Below are positions 8,663-17,456 of a DNA stretch of 64,000 bases, piece by piece. The position numbers and the translations under genes were made by a program. The first letter of the stretch is position 1; the number at the start of each line of letters is the position of its first letter. The stretch is from Acidobacteria bacterium UBA2161 (GTDB lineage: Bacteria > Acidobacteriota > Vicinamibacteria > Vicinamibacterales > UBA823), in NCBI GenBank assembly GCA_002328835.1, contig DCWN01000026.1, forward strand, positions 49,348 to 113,347. Direction: 5' to 3'. Under the pieces are notes generated by a model. The model saw only the letters and a list, made by a program, of their open reading frames with translations, did no database searches and was not told where the DNA came from.

Positions 8663-11107
8663 TTAGACGTCGTGCACTAGCCGACGGCCTTCCAACTCGC
8701 CGTCGGAGGCGCGGTAGGCGAGCGACCCGCCGTCGAGATAGACCTCGACGTCGCCGCCCATCAGGCGGCCCCGAATCAGCTCCTCCGACAGCGGATCTTC
8801 GACATAGCGCTGAATCGCGCGGCGCAGCGGCCGCGCGCCATACGAACGGTCCTTGCAGGTCTGATCGATGATCCAGCTGATCACCTCGGGCGACAACGCG
8901 ATCGTCAGCCGGCGGTCGGAAAGATGCTCGTTGAGCTGGGCGACGAGCAGCCGGGTGATCTGCTCGAGGTCTTCGTCGGTCAACGCCTCGAACACGATCG
9001 TTTCGTCGATCCGGTTGATGAATTCCGGATTGAACGTCCGCTTCACCTCGGCCAGCACCATGTCGCTGACGCTCCGGCTAATCTCCTTGGCGTCGGCCGA
9101 CTGGAAGCCCAGCGACGCCTTCTTCTGGATATACCGCGCGCCGATGTTCGACGTCATGATGAGGATGGTGTTCTTGAAATTCACCTTGTTCCCCAGCCCG
9201 TCCGTCAGGTGGCCATCCTCGAACACCTGGAGCAGGATGTTGAACAGATCGGGGTGAGCCTTCTCGATCTCGTCGAGCAGCACGACCGAGTAGGGATTCC
9301 GCTTCACCTTCTCGGTGAGCTGGCCGCCCTCTTCGTGGCCGACGTAGCCCGGGGGTGAGCCGATGAGCTTCGACACCGAGTGCTTCTCCATGTACTCGGA
9401 CATGTCGAAGCGGATGAGCGCCGAGTCGGCGCCGAACAAGAAGTTGGCCAGCGCGCGCGCCAACTCGGTCTTCCCGACGCCGGTCGGCCCGAGGAACACG
9501 AAGCTGCCCACCGGCCGGTTCGGCGATTTCAAGCCGGCCCGCGAGCGACGGATCGCCCGCGCCAGCGCCGAAATCGCTTTTCCCTGACTGACGACCCGGC
9601 GGTGCAGTTCGTCCTCCATCCGAAGCAGCCTGTCGCCCTCGTCCTGATTGATCGACGTGATCGGCACGCCGGTCCACTTGGAGACGACCTCATCGATCTC
9701 CTGCTTGCCGACGACGGCACGACGGGTGTTCGACTTCACGTCGAACTTCTCGCGGACGAACTGGAGATTCTCGCGGGCAATGACCTCCTGCTCCCGGAAG
9801 AACTGAGCCTTCTCGTAGTCCTTCTGCGCCGCGGCGCTCTCCATCTGCTCGACCGCGACGCGGATGCTCTTGTTGATCTCGCCGAACTCCTCACTGTGGC
9901 CGGCGTCGCGCAGCTTGGCGCGCGCACCGGCCTCGTCGACCAGATCGATCGCTTTGTCCGGCAGGAATCGATCGGTGATGTACCGGCTCGACTGGTAGAC
10001 CGCGGCCTCGAGGGCATCCTGCGTGTATTCCACGTGGTGGAACGCTTCGTAGCGGTCCTTCACGCCCAGCAGAATCTGAATCGTCTCGGCTTCGGCGGGC
10101 GGATCCACCTTGACCGCCTGGAACCGTCGCTCGAGCGAGCGGTCCTTCTCGATGTACTTGCGATACTCGGCCGGGGTCGTGGCGCCGATGCAGCGGATCT
10201 CGCCCCGGGACAGGGCCGGCTTGAGAATGTTCGCCGCGTCCAGGGACCCCTCCGCCGAACCGGCGCCGACCAGCGTGTGCAACTCGTCGATGAAGACGAT
10301 GATGTTGGGGTTCTCGGTCAACTCCTTCATGATCGCCTTCAGCCGCTCCTCGAACTGCCCGCGATACTTCGTCCCCGCAACGATCAGCGAGATGTCAAGC
10401 GCAAGCAGGCGCTTGTCGGCCAGGAAGTGCGGCACGTCGCCGTGCACGATCTTCTGCGCCAGGCCCTCCACGATAGCGGTCTTGCCGACCCCGGGCTCCC
10501 CAATGAGCACAGCATTGTTCTTCGTCCGGCGGCAGAGCACCTGCTGCACCCGCTCCAACTCGGTGTCGCGCCCCACGAGCGGATCCAGCTGGCTCTTCAT
10601 CGCCGAATCGGTGAGGTCGCGCGAGAACTCGGCCAGCAGCGGGGTCTCCTTCACCCGCGTGACGATCGTCTTCTCGTTGAGCAGCGCCACGATGTCCTCG
10701 CGGACGCTGTTGAGCCGCATCCCCTTCTCCATCAGAATCGATGCGGCCACCGAGCGCTCCTCGCGCAGAATGCCCAGCAGTAGATGCTCGGTGCCGATGT
10801 AGTTGTGGAGCAGCCGATCGGCCTCCTCGGCCGCGAACTGGAGGACGCGCTTCGTCTCACCGCTGAACGGGATCTCGACCGACGTCGACACCTTCTCGCG
10901 AAAGACCGTGCGCCCCTCGATCTCCTTGCGGATGTTCTCGAGCGACAGGTGCGAGCGCGCGAAGATCCGGCTGGTGAGCCCCTTGCCCTCGCGGATCAGC
11001 CCCAGCAGCAGGTGCTCGGTCTCGATGGAGATGCTCCCGAGCTGACTCGCTTCGTAGCGCGCGAAGAACAGCACGCGCCGCGCCCGTTCCGTATACCGTT
11101 CGAACAT
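8663..11107 (-). CDS. clpC: ATP-dependent Clp protease ATPase subunit ClpC
   Basis: AAA+ unfoldase that feeds substrates to ClpP. The 814-residue protein shows, in order: two N-terminal Clp repeats (residues 1-145), AAA domain 1 with Walker A GEPGVGKT (203-210) and Walker B VFIDELHT, a UVR-type middle segment (KDYEKAQFFREQEVIARENL) typical of ClpC rather than ClpA or ClpB, AAA domain 2 with FLGPTGVGKTELARA and VVLLDEIEKAHP, and the C-terminal D2 small domain (CKDRSYGARPLRRAIQRYVEDPLSEELI). It is preceded by a long non-coding gap with a good -10 box. No clpP, mcsA/B or ctsR is nearby. Confidence 0.96.
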   Translation of the reverse strand: MFERYTERARRVLFFARYEASQLGSISIETEHLLLGLIREGKGLTSRIFARSHLSLENIRKEIEGRTVFREKVSTSVEIPFSGETKRVLQFAAEEADRLLHNYIGTEHLLLGILREERSVAASILMEKGMRLNSVREDIVALLNEKTIVTRVKETPLLAEFSRDLTDSAMKSQLDPLVGRDTELERVQQVLCRRTKNNAVLIGEPGVGKTAIVEGLAQKIVHGDVPHFLADKRLLALDISLIVAGTKYRGQFEERLKAIMKELTENPNIIVFIDELHTLVGAGSAEGSLDAANILKPALSRGEIRCIGATTPAEYRKYIEKDRSLERRFQAVKVDPPAEAETIQILLGVKDRYEAFHHVEYTQDALEAAVYQSSRYITDRFLPDKAIDLVDEAGARAKLRDAGHSEEFGEINKSIRVAVEQMESAAAQKDYEKAQFFREQEVIARENLQFVREKFDVKSNTRRAVVGKQEIDEVVSKWTGVPITSINQDEGDRLLRMEDELHRRVVSQGKAISALARAIRRSRAGLKSPNRPVGSFVFLGPTGVGKTELARALANFLFGADSALIRFDMSEYMEKHSVSKLIGSPPGYVGHEEGGQLTEKVKRNPYSVVLLDEIEKAHPDLFNILLQVFEDGHLTDGLGNKVNFKNTILIMTSNIGARYIQKKASLGFQSADAKEISRSVSDMVLAEVKRTFNPEFINRIDETIVFEALTDEDLEQITRLLVAQLNEHLSDRRLTIALSPEVISWIIDQTCKDRSYGARPLRRAIQRYVEDPLSEELIRGRLMGGDVEVYLDGGSLAYRASDGELEGRRLVHDV

Positions 11108-11159
11108 AGAATCTCGTCGTTGCGGCGGCTCTCATCGCCAAGCGCCGCCCCTTCTAAGC

Positions 11160-11165
11160 ATTATA
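11160..11165 (-). promoter_or_regulatory. -10 box of probable clpC promoter
   Basis: A perfect TATAAT on the minus strand, about 53 bp before the clpC start, in a GC-rich gap where AT-rich hexamers are rare. I see no good -35 box at 16-18 bp upstream (GGGTCG at 17), so activation or another sigma factor may be involved. Confidence 0.5.
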
Positions 11166-11594
11166 CGGCACGGAGCGCGGAACGACCCGGCCGGATCTGC
11201 CGTAATCCCTTCATTCCCTGACGCTTCTGGGGCCGATGCCCTACGGATGATGCTGGGCGACCTAGCGTGCCCACGCTTCGCGCGGGGCTGGGCAGCGGCA
11301 CCGTGTCGTGGAGCCCGGTCGGCATCCAGAAACTCCATGCTCATGGCGAAGCGCCCTGCCGGGCTGCCTCTAGGGCTCTGCCGACGAGGCACCGCCGCCC
11401 AGCTGCCGCCTCTTTGGCGAGTGCCGGGGATGCGACCGCCGGCGAGTCGCCCGGAGGGTGGACAGCGCGTCGACGGCCGGAAGCCCTTATCCAGTCCCGA
11501 TGTTGACGTGCCTGCCGTCGGCGTGCGAGGACTGTCTGAGCTCGGCGCGTCGCGCACCGGCGCTCGCCGAAGACCTAGCTCTGGGCTTGAGCCG
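11166..11594 (-). other. 429-bp region with no recognisable gene between lolD and clpC
   Basis: The stretch lies between the lolD stop and the clpC promoter. Both strands have open frames, but the predicted peptides are Arg/Pro/Ser-rich and lack recognisable motifs. Local GC-rich inverted repeats are present, for example GAGGC with GCCTC near 11377-11412. It is unusually long for this compact region and could be a 5' regulatory region or an unrecognised small RNA. I did not match it to RNase P RNA, tmRNA, SRP RNA or 6S RNA. Confidence 0.4.
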
Positions 11595-12278
11595 CTAAGC
11601 CGGCCTCAGCGCACCGGCTTCGAGCCGCAGGACGCGGTCGCAGCCATCGGCCAGACGCTGGTTGTGGGTGGCGATGACCGATGTGAGCTTCCGCTCGCGG
11701 TGCATCTCCCGGAGCAACCGATGCAACGCATCGGCCGTCCCCTCGTCGAGATCGCCCGTCGGCTCGTCCGCCAGGAGCAGCGTCGGCTCCATTGTCAGCG
11801 CGCGGGCGACCGCCACGCGCTGCTGCTCGCCGCCCGACAGCATCCCCGGACGATGGTCGAGCCGCTCGCCCAGGCCGACGCGTTCGAGCAGCGCGGCCGC
11901 CCGCGGCCGCGCTGCGTCAGCCGACAGTCGGCCGATCCGCAGCGGCATCTCGGCATTCTCGAGCGCGGTGAACTCCGGGAGGAGGTGGTGGAACTGAAAG
12001 ATGAACCCGACCTGCGCGTGGCGGAAGTCGACCCGGGCCGCGTCCGAGAGCGAGGCGACATCGACGCCGCCAATCCGGATCGACCCGTCGTCGACACCCT
12101 CGAGCCCGCCCAGCAGGTGCAGCAGCGTGCTCTTCCCCACGCCCGACGCGCCCACGATCGCGACCATCTCGCCCGTGTCGACCGTCAAGTCGAGGTCGCG
12201 CAGTACCGGCAAGGCGCCGCGCTCGGTCGGATACGCCTTCGCCAGCTGCGCGACCTCGACGTAGGGCATGTCGCTCAC
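11595..12278 (-). CDS. lolD: Lipoprotein-releasing ABC transporter ATPase LolD
   Basis: ATPase of the LolCDE complex that extracts outer-membrane-destined lipoproteins from the inner membrane. The 227-residue protein has Walker A GASGVGKST (43-51), Q-loop FIFQFHHLLPEFTALEN (LolD-like), signature LSGGEQQR, Walker B LLLADEPTGDLD and the H-loop ATHN. It overlaps the permease gene stop as ATGA (12275-12278), so the two subunits are coupled. The FQFHHLLPEF motif separates LolD from MacB or FtsE. Confidence 0.93.
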   Translation of the reverse strand: MSDMPYVEVAQLAKAYPTERGALPVLRDLDLTVDTGEMVAIVGASGVGKSTLLHLLGGLEGVDDGSIRIGGVDVASLSDAARVDFRHAQVGFIFQFHHLLPEFTALENAEMPLRIGRLSADAARPRAAALLERVGLGERLDHRPGMLSGGEQQRVAVARALTMEPTLLLADEPTGDLDEGTADALHRLLREMHRERKLTSVIATHNQRLADGCDRVLRLEAGALRPA

Positions 12279-13510
12279 TGGTAGCGCAACGCCTGCGCGG
12301 GATCGAGACTCGACGCCTGGCGCGATGGATAGATGGTGGCCACGAAGCAGACCACGATCGCTAACGCCACGACCAGAACCAGATCGAGCGGCTCGAGCGT
12401 GAACGGCATATAGGTCACCTGATAGACGTCGCTCGGCAGCTGTACGAGCTGATAGCGATCGAGAATCTGTGTCGCGGCAACCCCGCCGACGGCGCCAACC
12501 GCCGTGCCCACCAAGCCGATGATCAGTCCTTGCAGCATGAAAATCACCATGATGCTGCGGGCGCTCGTCCCCATGGTCTTGAGGATGGCGATGTCACGGC
12601 TCTTGTCCATGACCAGCAGCACGAGCGACGCGACGATGTTGAGCGCGGCGACCGCCACGATGAGGCCGACAGCAATCGAGATCGCCATCTTCTCGAGCCA
12701 CAGCGCCGAAAACAGCGACCGATTCAGATCCGACCAATCCTGCGTCAGGTAGCCCGTGCCCATCTCCCGCATGATCCACGACGCCACATCGGGCGCGGCG
12801 TAGACGTCGTCGACCTTCAGTTCGAGGAAGTCGGCACCCGGCCGGTTGAGCAGCCGGGCCGCGACGTCCAGCCGGACGTAGCCGTAGGCCGTGTCAAACT
12901 CGTGCAGCCCCATGTCGAAGATGCCGACGACCCGGAACCGGCGCGTGCGCGGCATCACCCCCATCGGCGACAGCCGCCCCTCGGGCGTCATCAACGTGAC
13001 CTCGTCGCCGACGAAGGCGCCGAGTTCGGCCGCCAGCCCATCACCGATGACCAGGCCCTCGGGCGCACCGCCGGCCTGCGGAGCGAGCGCGTCGAGACTG
13101 CCGTTCCGGATCGCCGCCCCTACCTCCGTGACGTCCGCTTCGAGGGCCGGAACGATCCCCTTGATGGTGACGAACGCCTCCCCGGTGTCGCTCGTCGCGA
13201 GCGCCTGGCCGAGGATGACCGGGGCCACACCCGTGACCCGCGGGACCTCGCGCAGCCGCTCGATCTCGCCGTCGTACTCGACCAGCCCGGCCTCGCCCAG
13301 CTTCCAGACGTAGACGTGGGCCGTGGAACCCAGGATCCGATCTCGCAGCTCCTGCTGCAGGCCGGTCATCAGCGCCAGCGCGATCAGCAGCGCCATCACG
13401 CCGACCGCCACGCCGATGGTCGAGATGACCGAAATCAGGGAGATGAAGGCCTGCCGGCGGCGAGCCAGCAGGTAGCGCAGGGCCACGTAGAGTTCGAACG
13501 GCAGTCGCAT
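12275..13510 (-). CDS. lolC: Lipoprotein-releasing permease LolC/LolE
   Basis: Inner-membrane permease partner of LolD. The 411-residue protein has an N-terminal transmembrane helix (FISLISVISTIGVAVGVMAL), a large periplasmic domain, and three C-terminal helices (AISIAVGLIVAVAALNIVAS; IIGLVGTAVGAVGGVAA; DLVLVVALAIVVCFVATIYP). The segment LVLLVMDKSRDIAILKTMGTS and the ending YPSRQASSLDPAQALRYQ are typical of LolC/E. Only one permease gene is present, so it may act as a homodimer as in many non-enteric bacteria. Confidence 0.92.
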   Translation of the reverse strand: MRLPFELYVALRYLLARRRQAFISLISVISTIGVAVGVMALLIALALMTGLQQELRDRILGSTAHVYVWKLGEAGLVEYDGEIERLREVPRVTGVAPVILGQALATSDTGEAFVTIKGIVPALEADVTEVGAAIRNGSLDALAPQAGGAPEGLVIGDGLAAELGAFVGDEVTLMTPEGRLSPMGVMPRTRRFRVVGIFDMGLHEFDTAYGYVRLDVAARLLNRPGADFLELKVDDVYAAPDVASWIMREMGTGYLTQDWSDLNRSLFSALWLEKMAISIAVGLIVAVAALNIVASLVLLVMDKSRDIAILKTMGTSARSIMVIFMLQGLIIGLVGTAVGAVGGVAATQILDRYQLVQLPSDVYQVTYMPFTLEPLDLVLVVALAIVVCFVATIYPSRQASSLDPAQALRYQ

Positions 13511-13523
13511 GGTCGTCGGCGGC

Positions 13524-15026
13524 TCACTCGCGGCGCGGCCGCATCAGCGGAAACAAGATGACGTCGCGGATGGAGCGGCTGTCGGTCAGCAGCATGACCA
13601 GCCGGTCGATGCCCACGCCTTCGCCGGCGGTCGGCGGCAGGCCGTACTCGAGCGCGCGGAGGTAATCCTCGTCCATGACGTGCGCCTCGAGATCGCCCTG
13701 CTGGCGCTCCTGGCGCTGGGCTTCGAATCGGCGCCGTTGCTCGGCCGGATCGTTCAACTCGCTGAAGGCATTGGCGATTTCGAACCCGCCGGCGTACAGC
13801 TCGAAGCGTTCGACGGTCTCCGGATCGTCGGCACGCTGCTTCGACAGGGGCGAGATCTCCGTCGGGTAGTCGTAGACGAACGTCGGCTGAATCAGGTCCG
13901 CCTCGCACAGTTCCTCGAAGATGGTGAGAACGACCTTGCCCGCCGTCGCCGGCGGCGGAATCTCCACGCCGAGCTCGCCGGCCAGCGCCGCGGCCGATTC
14001 GCGGCCACGCAACGTGGCATCCTCGACCGAACGGCCGAGTCGCTCGGCTGCGGCGTCGCGCACCGCGTCGCGGAGCGCGACGCGGGCAAATGGCGCGGCA
14101 AACGAGATCCGGTGCTCGCCGTAGGGCACGTCATCGCTTCCGATCGCGTAGCGTGCGACGTCTGACAACATCTGCTCGGTCAGCGCCATCAGGTCCCGGT
14201 AGTCGCTGAAGGCCTGGTAGAACTCCAGCATCGTGAATTCCGGGTTGTGCTGCGTAGAGATCCCTTCATTGCGGAAGTTCCGGTTAATCTCGTAGACTCG
14301 TTCGATCCCGCCGATCACCAGCCGTTTGAGGAAGAGCTCGGGCGCAATCCGAAGGTAGAGGTCGAGATCGAGCGCGTTGTGGTGGGTCTCGAACGGCCGC
14401 GCCAGCGCGCCACCCGCGACCCGCTGCATCATCGGTGTCTCGACCTCGAGGTAGCCCCGAGCGCCCAGAAACTCCCGTAGACCGGTCAGGACGCGGCTGC
14501 GCACCTCGAACACCCGCCGCGCGTCGGGATTCACGATAAGGTCGAGATAGCGCTGCCGGTAGCGAATCTCGACGTCGCTCAGCCCGTGCCACTTCTCGGG
14601 CAGCGGAACCAGGCACTTCGCCAGAAACTCGATGCGGGACACCCAGATCGTCAGTTCGTCGGTTCGCGTGCGGAAGATCCGGCCCTCGACGCCAATCAGG
14701 TCGCCGAAGTCAAGGAGCTTGAACAGGGCAAAGTCCTCGGCCGAGACGCCGTCCTTGCGGACGTAGACCTGGATGCGCGCCTGGCCGTCCGACAGCACGA
14801 GGAAGTTGGCCTTGCCGAAGCTGCGAATGCCGAGAATGCGACCAGCCGTGGTCGTCTGCGGCTGGGCGGCCTCGAGCGCCTCGCCGCTCTCGCCGCCGTG
14901 GCGATCGACGAGCGCCGCGATCGTGTCGGTGCACGGGAAGGCGTGCGGGTAGAGATCGCGCCCGAGCTGGGCGACCTCCTCCAGGTTGCGGCGGCGCTGC
15001 GCGAGCTGATCGCTGTCGTTCGTCAT
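13524..15026 (-). CDS. lysS: Lysyl-tRNA synthetase, class II
   Basis: Charges tRNA-Lys. The 500-residue protein has an N-terminal OB-fold anticodon-binding domain (AGRILGIRSFGKANFLVLSD, about residues 60-80) and a class II catalytic core: motif 1 region FLGARGYLEVETPMM, motif 2 FRNEGISTQHNPEFTMLEFYQA, and motif 3 GEGVGIDRLVMLLTDSRSIRDVILFP at the C-terminus. Length is usual. It lies 24 bp after nusB and is followed by lolC after 13 bp, in the ech-ribH-nusB-lysS-lolC-lolD run. Confidence 0.97.
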   Translation of the reverse strand: MTNDSDQLAQRRRNLEEVAQLGRDLYPHAFPCTDTIAALVDRHGGESGEALEAAQPQTTTAGRILGIRSFGKANFLVLSDGQARIQVYVRKDGVSAEDFALFKLLDFGDLIGVEGRIFRTRTDELTIWVSRIEFLAKCLVPLPEKWHGLSDVEIRYRQRYLDLIVNPDARRVFEVRSRVLTGLREFLGARGYLEVETPMMQRVAGGALARPFETHHNALDLDLYLRIAPELFLKRLVIGGIERVYEINRNFRNEGISTQHNPEFTMLEFYQAFSDYRDLMALTEQMLSDVARYAIGSDDVPYGEHRISFAAPFARVALRDAVRDAAAERLGRSVEDATLRGRESAAALAGELGVEIPPPATAGKVVLTIFEELCEADLIQPTFVYDYPTEISPLSKQRADDPETVERFELYAGGFEIANAFSELNDPAEQRRRFEAQRQERQQGDLEAHVMDEDYLRALEYGLPPTAGEGVGIDRLVMLLTDSRSIRDVILFPLMRPRRE

Positions 15027-15050
15027 TCCCGGGCCTGGTCGAGTCGGCCG

Positions 15051-15500
15051 TCAGTCGGCCGCCGACTGTTTCGCCTCGCCTGCGTCCAAGCGCTGCCTGA
15101 TATCGTCGAGTACGCCGTTGACGAACGCCACCGCCTCGTCAGCGCTGAACGTCCGGGCTAACTCGAGGGCCTCGTTGATCACCACGGGCCGTGGAGTCTC
15201 TTCGGCGTAGAGAAACTCGAATACCGCGAGCCGCATGATCAGCCGGTCGATGACCGCCATGCGCGCCAGCCGCCAGTGCTGGGCGCTGCCGGTGATGAGC
15301 GGATCGATCTCGTCGAGGTGGGCGGCGGTCCCGCGGGCGAGCCAGGCCGCGAACTCGCGCTGCGGCGGCGCCGACTCCAACTCCGCGAACGCCTCGAGCG
15401 CGGTGTCGACCGGCATCTTGCCGATCTCGCTCTGGTACAGCACCTGCAGCGCCGCTTCGCGACTCTGATGGCGGCGGTCGTGCCGCCTCGCAGCCTTCAC
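15051..15500 (-). CDS. nusB: Transcription antitermination factor NusB
   Basis: All-helical RNA-binding factor that acts with NusE/S10 on boxA RNA, mainly in rRNA antitermination. The 149-residue protein has the family start REAALQVLYQSEIG, then AVIDRLIMRLAVFEFLY and PRPVVINEALELARTFSADEAVAFVNGVLDDI, the hallmark C-terminal motif. The GTG start overlaps the ribH stop as GTGA (15497-15500), which fixes the start; longer frames run into ribH. The ribH-nusB pair is a widespread conserved neighbourhood. Confidence 0.95.
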   Translation of the reverse strand: MKAARRHDRRHQSREAALQVLYQSEIGKMPVDTALEAFAELESAPPQREFAAWLARGTAAHLDEIDPLITGSAQHWRLARMAVIDRLIMRLAVFEFLYAEETPRPVVINEALELARTFSADEAVAFVNGVLDDIRQRLDAGEAKQSAAD

Positions 15501-15997
15501 CCCCCGGCTCCCGTCGGATCGCCCCGCAGGAGCCGCCGGCAGACCAGCGCCAGTTCGATCGCGGCAACGGCCGCCTCCCACCCTTTGTTCGACGGCCCGT
15601 CGCCGGCGCGCGCCAGCGCCTCCTCGAGCGTATTGGTCGTGAGGACGCCGAACGCCATCGGAATGCCGGTCTCGGCCGACGCGGCCGTGATGCCGTGGGC
15701 CACGGCCGAGGCGATGAACTCGAAGTGCGGGGTCTCCCCCTTGACCACGCAGCCGAGGCAGACCACGGCGTCGAATCGCCCAGTTTCGGCGGCCTGGCGC
15801 GCGGCCAGCGGCACCTCGAACGTGCCGGGCACGGCCAGCGCTTCCACGGCCGCGTCGTCGGCGCCCGCCTCCGAGAGCGCGGCCCGTGCGCCGTTCCGCA
15901 GGCGATCCGTCACGTCGTGGTGGTACCGCGACACGACCAGGGCGACGCGCAGCCCGCGCGCGTCAGGCAGGGGCGAGGAACCAGATGGACGGGTCAC
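15497..15997 (-). CDS. ribH: 6,7-dimethyl-8-ribityllumazine synthase
   Basis: Condenses 5-amino-6-ribitylaminouracil with dihydroxybutanone phosphate, the penultimate step of riboflavin synthesis. The 166-residue protein shows VALVVSRYHHDVTDRL, the substrate loop VPGTFEVPLAA, CLGCVVKGETPHFEFI and FGVLTTNTLEEALARAG, all diagnostic. It overlaps nusB by 4 bp. No other rib gene or FMN riboswitch was seen nearby. Confidence 0.96.
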   Translation of the reverse strand: MTRPSGSSPLPDARGLRVALVVSRYHHDVTDRLRNGARAALSEAGADDAAVEALAVPGTFEVPLAARQAAETGRFDAVVCLGCVVKGETPHFEFIASAVAHGITAASAETGIPMAFGVLTTNTLEEALARAGDGPSNKGWEAAVAAIELALVCRRLLRGDPTGAGG

Positions 15998-16009
15998 GGG
16001 CGGGCGACC

Positions 16010-16792
16010 TCACGCACCCTTGAAGGCCGGCTTGCGTTTCTCGAGAAAGGCCCGAGTGCCTTCTCGCATGTCCTCGGTCGACGCGACCAGCCCGAACAGC
16101 GCGGCCTCGTGGTTGAGCGCCTGGGCGAGCGGCATCTCCGCACCGTCGTTGACCGCGGCGATGATCGCCCGCACGGCGATCGGTGCCTTGCTCGCCAGAT
16201 CGGCCGCCAGGGCGCGCACCTCGGTCATCAGATCGGACGCCGCCACGACCCGGTTGACCAGGCCGATCCGGTGCGCCTCGGCGGCGCCGATCCGGTTGCC
16301 CGTCAGCAGCATCTCGAGCGCCAGCCCCTTGCCAACGAGGCGCGGCAACCGCTGCGACCCCCCGTACCCCGGCATGATGCCCAGGTTGATCTCGGGTTGC
16401 CCCAGCTTCGCGGCGTCCGACGCCACCCGGAACGTGCAGGCCATCGCCAGCTCGCAGCCCCCGCCGAGCGCATAGCCGTTGATGGCCGCGATGACCGGCT
16501 TGCCCAACCGTTCGATCAGATCGAGCAGGGCCTGCCCCCGCTGCGCGTGGGCGCTCCCGCCCACCGGCGTCTGTTCGGCCAGTTCATTGATGTCGGCGCC
16601 AGCCACGAAGGCCTTCTCGCCCGCACCAGTCACGACGATGCACCGGACCGTGTCATCGCCGGCCGCGGCCGTCATCGCATGCCTCAGCTCGTCGACCGTC
16701 TGACTGTTGAGTGCATTCAGCACCTTCGGCCGGTTGATCGTGACGACGAGCACCCCGCCGTCGTGCTCTACCTGAATGTTGTCAAACGTCAT
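16010..16792 (-). CDS. Enoyl-CoA hydratase/isomerase family protein
   Basis: Crotonase-fold enzyme that hydrates 2-enoyl-CoA. In the 260-residue protein, the oxyanion-hole segments AFVAGADINEL and NGYALGGGCELAMAC are present. Both catalytic glutamates are kept (in GGGCELA and GQPEINLGIMPGYGGSQRL), which favours true hydratase activity over isomerase or carboxylase variants. The start at MTFDNIQVEH is supported by GACGGGG 6-9 nt upstream; longer frames run back into the repeat at 16851. It fits the acyl-CoA degradation genes elsewhere in the window, though chain length cannot be read from sequence. Confidence 0.9.
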   Translation of the reverse strand: MTFDNIQVEHDGGVLVVTINRPKVLNALNSQTVDELRHAMTAAAGDDTVRCIVVTGAGEKAFVAGADINELAEQTPVGGSAHAQRGQALLDLIERLGKPVIAAINGYALGGGCELAMACTFRVASDAAKLGQPEINLGIMPGYGGSQRLPRLVGKGLALEMLLTGNRIGAAEAHRIGLVNRVVAASDLMTEVRALAADLASKAPIAVRAIIAAVNDGAEMPLAQALNHEAALFGLVASTEDMREGTRAFLEKRKPAFKGA

Positions 16793-16850
16793 CTCGTATC
16801 CCCGTCGCTGCGCGTGGCCGAAACGCGAGCCGAACGAGTCTCGTCCCCGG

Positions 16851-17016
16851 CCAGCAGCCCGCAGTGAAAGTCCAGCGGCATTCGACCGGCGATGCATCCC
16901 GGCTGGCGGCGTTGCTCCGTCCTCAAATATTCCCGATATTCTCGGCCGTCGCTCCTTGCCAGCCGAGCCCCTCGCCGGTCTCGGTGCCACGCCGCACTTT
17001 CACCGCGGACTGCTGG
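16851..17016. repeat. 166-bp nested inverted-repeat element, copy 1
   Basis: The ends are inverted repeats: left 16851-16871 ends CAGTGAAAGT and right 16996-17016 begins ACTTTCACCGCGG and ends CTGCTGG. Inside is a second inverted repeat (CCCGGCTGGC at 16898-16907, GCCAGCCG at 16958-16965) around an AT-rich centre containing AATATTCCCGATATT. The same 166-bp unit recurs at 40378-40543 in the same orientation with about 84% identity by hand alignment. It lies between the VanZ-like gene stop (17 bp away) and the enoyl-CoA hydratase start. It has no coding capacity and resembles a MITE or REPIN-like element. Confidence 0.85.
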
Positions 17017-17033
17017 GAGACCGCGGTCGGGCG

Positions 17034-17456
17034 TCACGGGAGTCGTTCGGTGGAGGTCGGCGCGGCGTGGCCCGCGCGTCGCGTGGCATGCGCTCGACTC
17101 GCCACGATTATACTCCACGCCCACACCGCCAGAACGACGACGGTCGCCGCGAGGCTGTCAACGACGAGGTCGCCGAGTTCCGGCGTCCGGCCGGGCACGA
17201 ACGACTGGTGCCATTCGTCGGACGCGCCGTAGGCGATCGTGATCGCGACGGCAGCGGCCGCGGTCCAGGCGGTCACCCCCGCCCAGCGCCCACCGGCGAG
17301 CGCGCGCAGCAGCAGGCCGCCGAGCAGACCGTAGACCGCGCCGTGGACGAGCTTGTCCGGCAGCACCGACGGCACCGCCGAGCCTCGCATCGACGACGAC
17401 GCGTAGATCAGGCCCATGTGGGCCGCGACCGGAACCCACAGCCACACGCGGACCAT
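17034..17456 (-). CDS. VanZ-like family membrane protein
   Basis: A 140-residue integral membrane protein with the VanZ-like pattern: an N-terminal helix followed by YASSSMRGS, LPDKLVHGAVYGLLGGLLLRAL, ITIAYGASDEWHQSFVPGRTPELGDLVVDSLAATVVVLAVWAW. The conserved DKxxH and SDExHQxFxPxRxxxxxDxxxDxxG-like residues are visible. The family is widespread and biochemically undefined outside teicoplanin resistance. Its ATG overlaps the stop of the 57-codon gene upstream by one base (TGATG). A repeat element follows its stop. Confidence 0.85.
   Translation of the reverse strand: MVRVWLWVPVAAHMGLIYASSSMRGSAVPSVLPDKLVHGAVYGLLGGLLLRALAGGRWAGVTAWTAAAAVAITIAYGASDEWHQSFVPGRTPELGDLVVDSLAATVVVLAVWAWSIIVASRAHATRRAGHAAPTSTERLP

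Noticed and set aside
11132..11557. 141-codon minus-strand frame in the clpC upstream gap
   Set aside because: It runs over the clpC -10 box, is Arg/Pro/Ser-rich and matches no family I know; I treat the gap as non-coding.
16851..17016. Riboswitch or leader RNA of the enoyl-CoA hydratase gene
   Set aside because: The same sequence at 40378-40543 lies 3' of both neighbours, so a 5' cis-regulatory RNA is unlikely; terminal inverted repeats fit a mobile element better.
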